Source of the DNA: Sandaracinus sp.
Lineage (GTDB): Bacteria > Myxococcota_A > Polyangia > Polyangiales > Houyiibacteriaceae
NCBI GenBank assembly: GCA_002699025.1
Contig: PABA01000134.1
Coordinates: forward strand, 1 to 56,197
DNA length: 56,197 nt
Direction: 5' to 3'
A model generated the notes under the pieces. That model worked only from the letters and a program-made list of their open reading frames with translations. It was not told the DNA's origin and did not search any database. Both the position numbers and the translations under genes were made by a program. Of this stretch, positions 56,076-56,197 are shown in pieces. The number at the start of each line of letters is the position of its first letter. Positions within the stretch are counted from its first letter, which is position 1.

Positions 56076-56197
56076 GACACCCGGGAAGGGGTCCGGAGGA
56101 CACCCGGGAAGGGGTCCGCAGGACACCCGGGAAGGGGTCCGCAGGACACCCGGGAAGGGGTCCGCAGGACACCCGGGAAGGGGTCCGCATGACACCC
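56076..56197. repeat. 23-bp tandem repeat, 5 copies and a partial at the right edge
   Basis: GACACCCGGGAAGGGGTCCGCAG repeats at 56076, 56099, 56122, 56145, 56168 and 56191, with one change in the first copy and one in the last. The units abut directly with no spacers. The array runs off the window end. Confidence 0.92.

Noticed and set aside
56076-56197. CRISPR array
   Set aside because: The 23-bp units abut directly with no unique spacers, and no cas gene is present.

Overview
The window is very GC-rich and gene-dense. It holds about 40 protein genes and no rRNA, tRNA, CRISPR array or insertion sequence that I can see. Several features point to a myxobacterium (Myxococcota), most likely of the Polyangiales/Sandaracinus kind: a Ser/Thr kinase with an extracytoplasmic tail, several Asp/Ala-rich lipoproteins, MopE-type Cys/Asp repeats, a MYXO-CTERM-like anchor, a 30-module Cys-rich lipoprotein, a mevalonate-pathway enzyme, and near-total use of G/C at third codon positions. 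The organism call is inference.

Layout. 1-8.8 kb: a 129-bp repeat block, a giant 1801-residue surface protein that looks like two genes fused head to tail, an ApeI-like dehydratase, a DUF3261 lipoprotein, an alpha/beta hydrolase and a small lipoprotein. 8.9-11.4 kb: a membrane-anchored TPR protein. 11.5-16.8 kb: a LysR regulator divergent from dabB-dabA, the energy-coupled inorganic-carbon uptake pair, across an AT-rich operator-like island. 16.8-26.3 kb: a FadL-type porin divergent from a TetR regulator, a KshA/DAF-36-type Rieske oxygenase, a clan-7-like P450, two tandem S1C proteases and HMG-CoA synthase (mvaS). The oxygenases, the porin and mvaS suggest handling of lipid, isoprenoid or sterol substrates. 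26.8-30.6 kb: a rhodanese fused to a zeta (cadmium) carbonic-anhydrase-like domain, a lipoprotein, and an SLC13-type permease with RCK_C domains. 30.9-36.2 kb: an ExbD-like lipoprotein, then a 30-module Cys-rich lipoprotein followed by a transmembrane Ser/Thr kinase. 36.6-39.6 kb: a VWA lipoprotein translationally coupled to a coiled-coil membrane protein. 39.8-49.6 kb: mostly housekeeping and accessory enzymes (crotonase, cyclophilin, TPR protein, acyltransferase, putative immunity protein, aminotransferase, TatD, TetR, aminopeptidase P). 49.7-55.9 kb: a PQQ-type sugar dehydrogenase lipoprotein, an OPT transporter with a small partner, a POT-family peptide transporter whose 3' end is followed by four tandem copies of its own tail, and a 55-residue conserved-looking protein. 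The window ends inside a 23-bp tandem repeat.

Two observations stand out. First, 17 of 40 genes have a TA-containing hexamer (TAGGCT, TATGCT, TACAAC, TAAGCC and similar) 6-9 nt before the start codon. That is where a -10 box would sit if the mRNA were leaderless, whereas several of the other genes have clear Shine-Dalgarno sequences. Second, the rhodanese/zeta-carbonic-anhydrase-like fusion lies 10 kb from dabBA, which gives the window a possible inorganic-carbon theme. Family names come from motif reading only; no database search was run.
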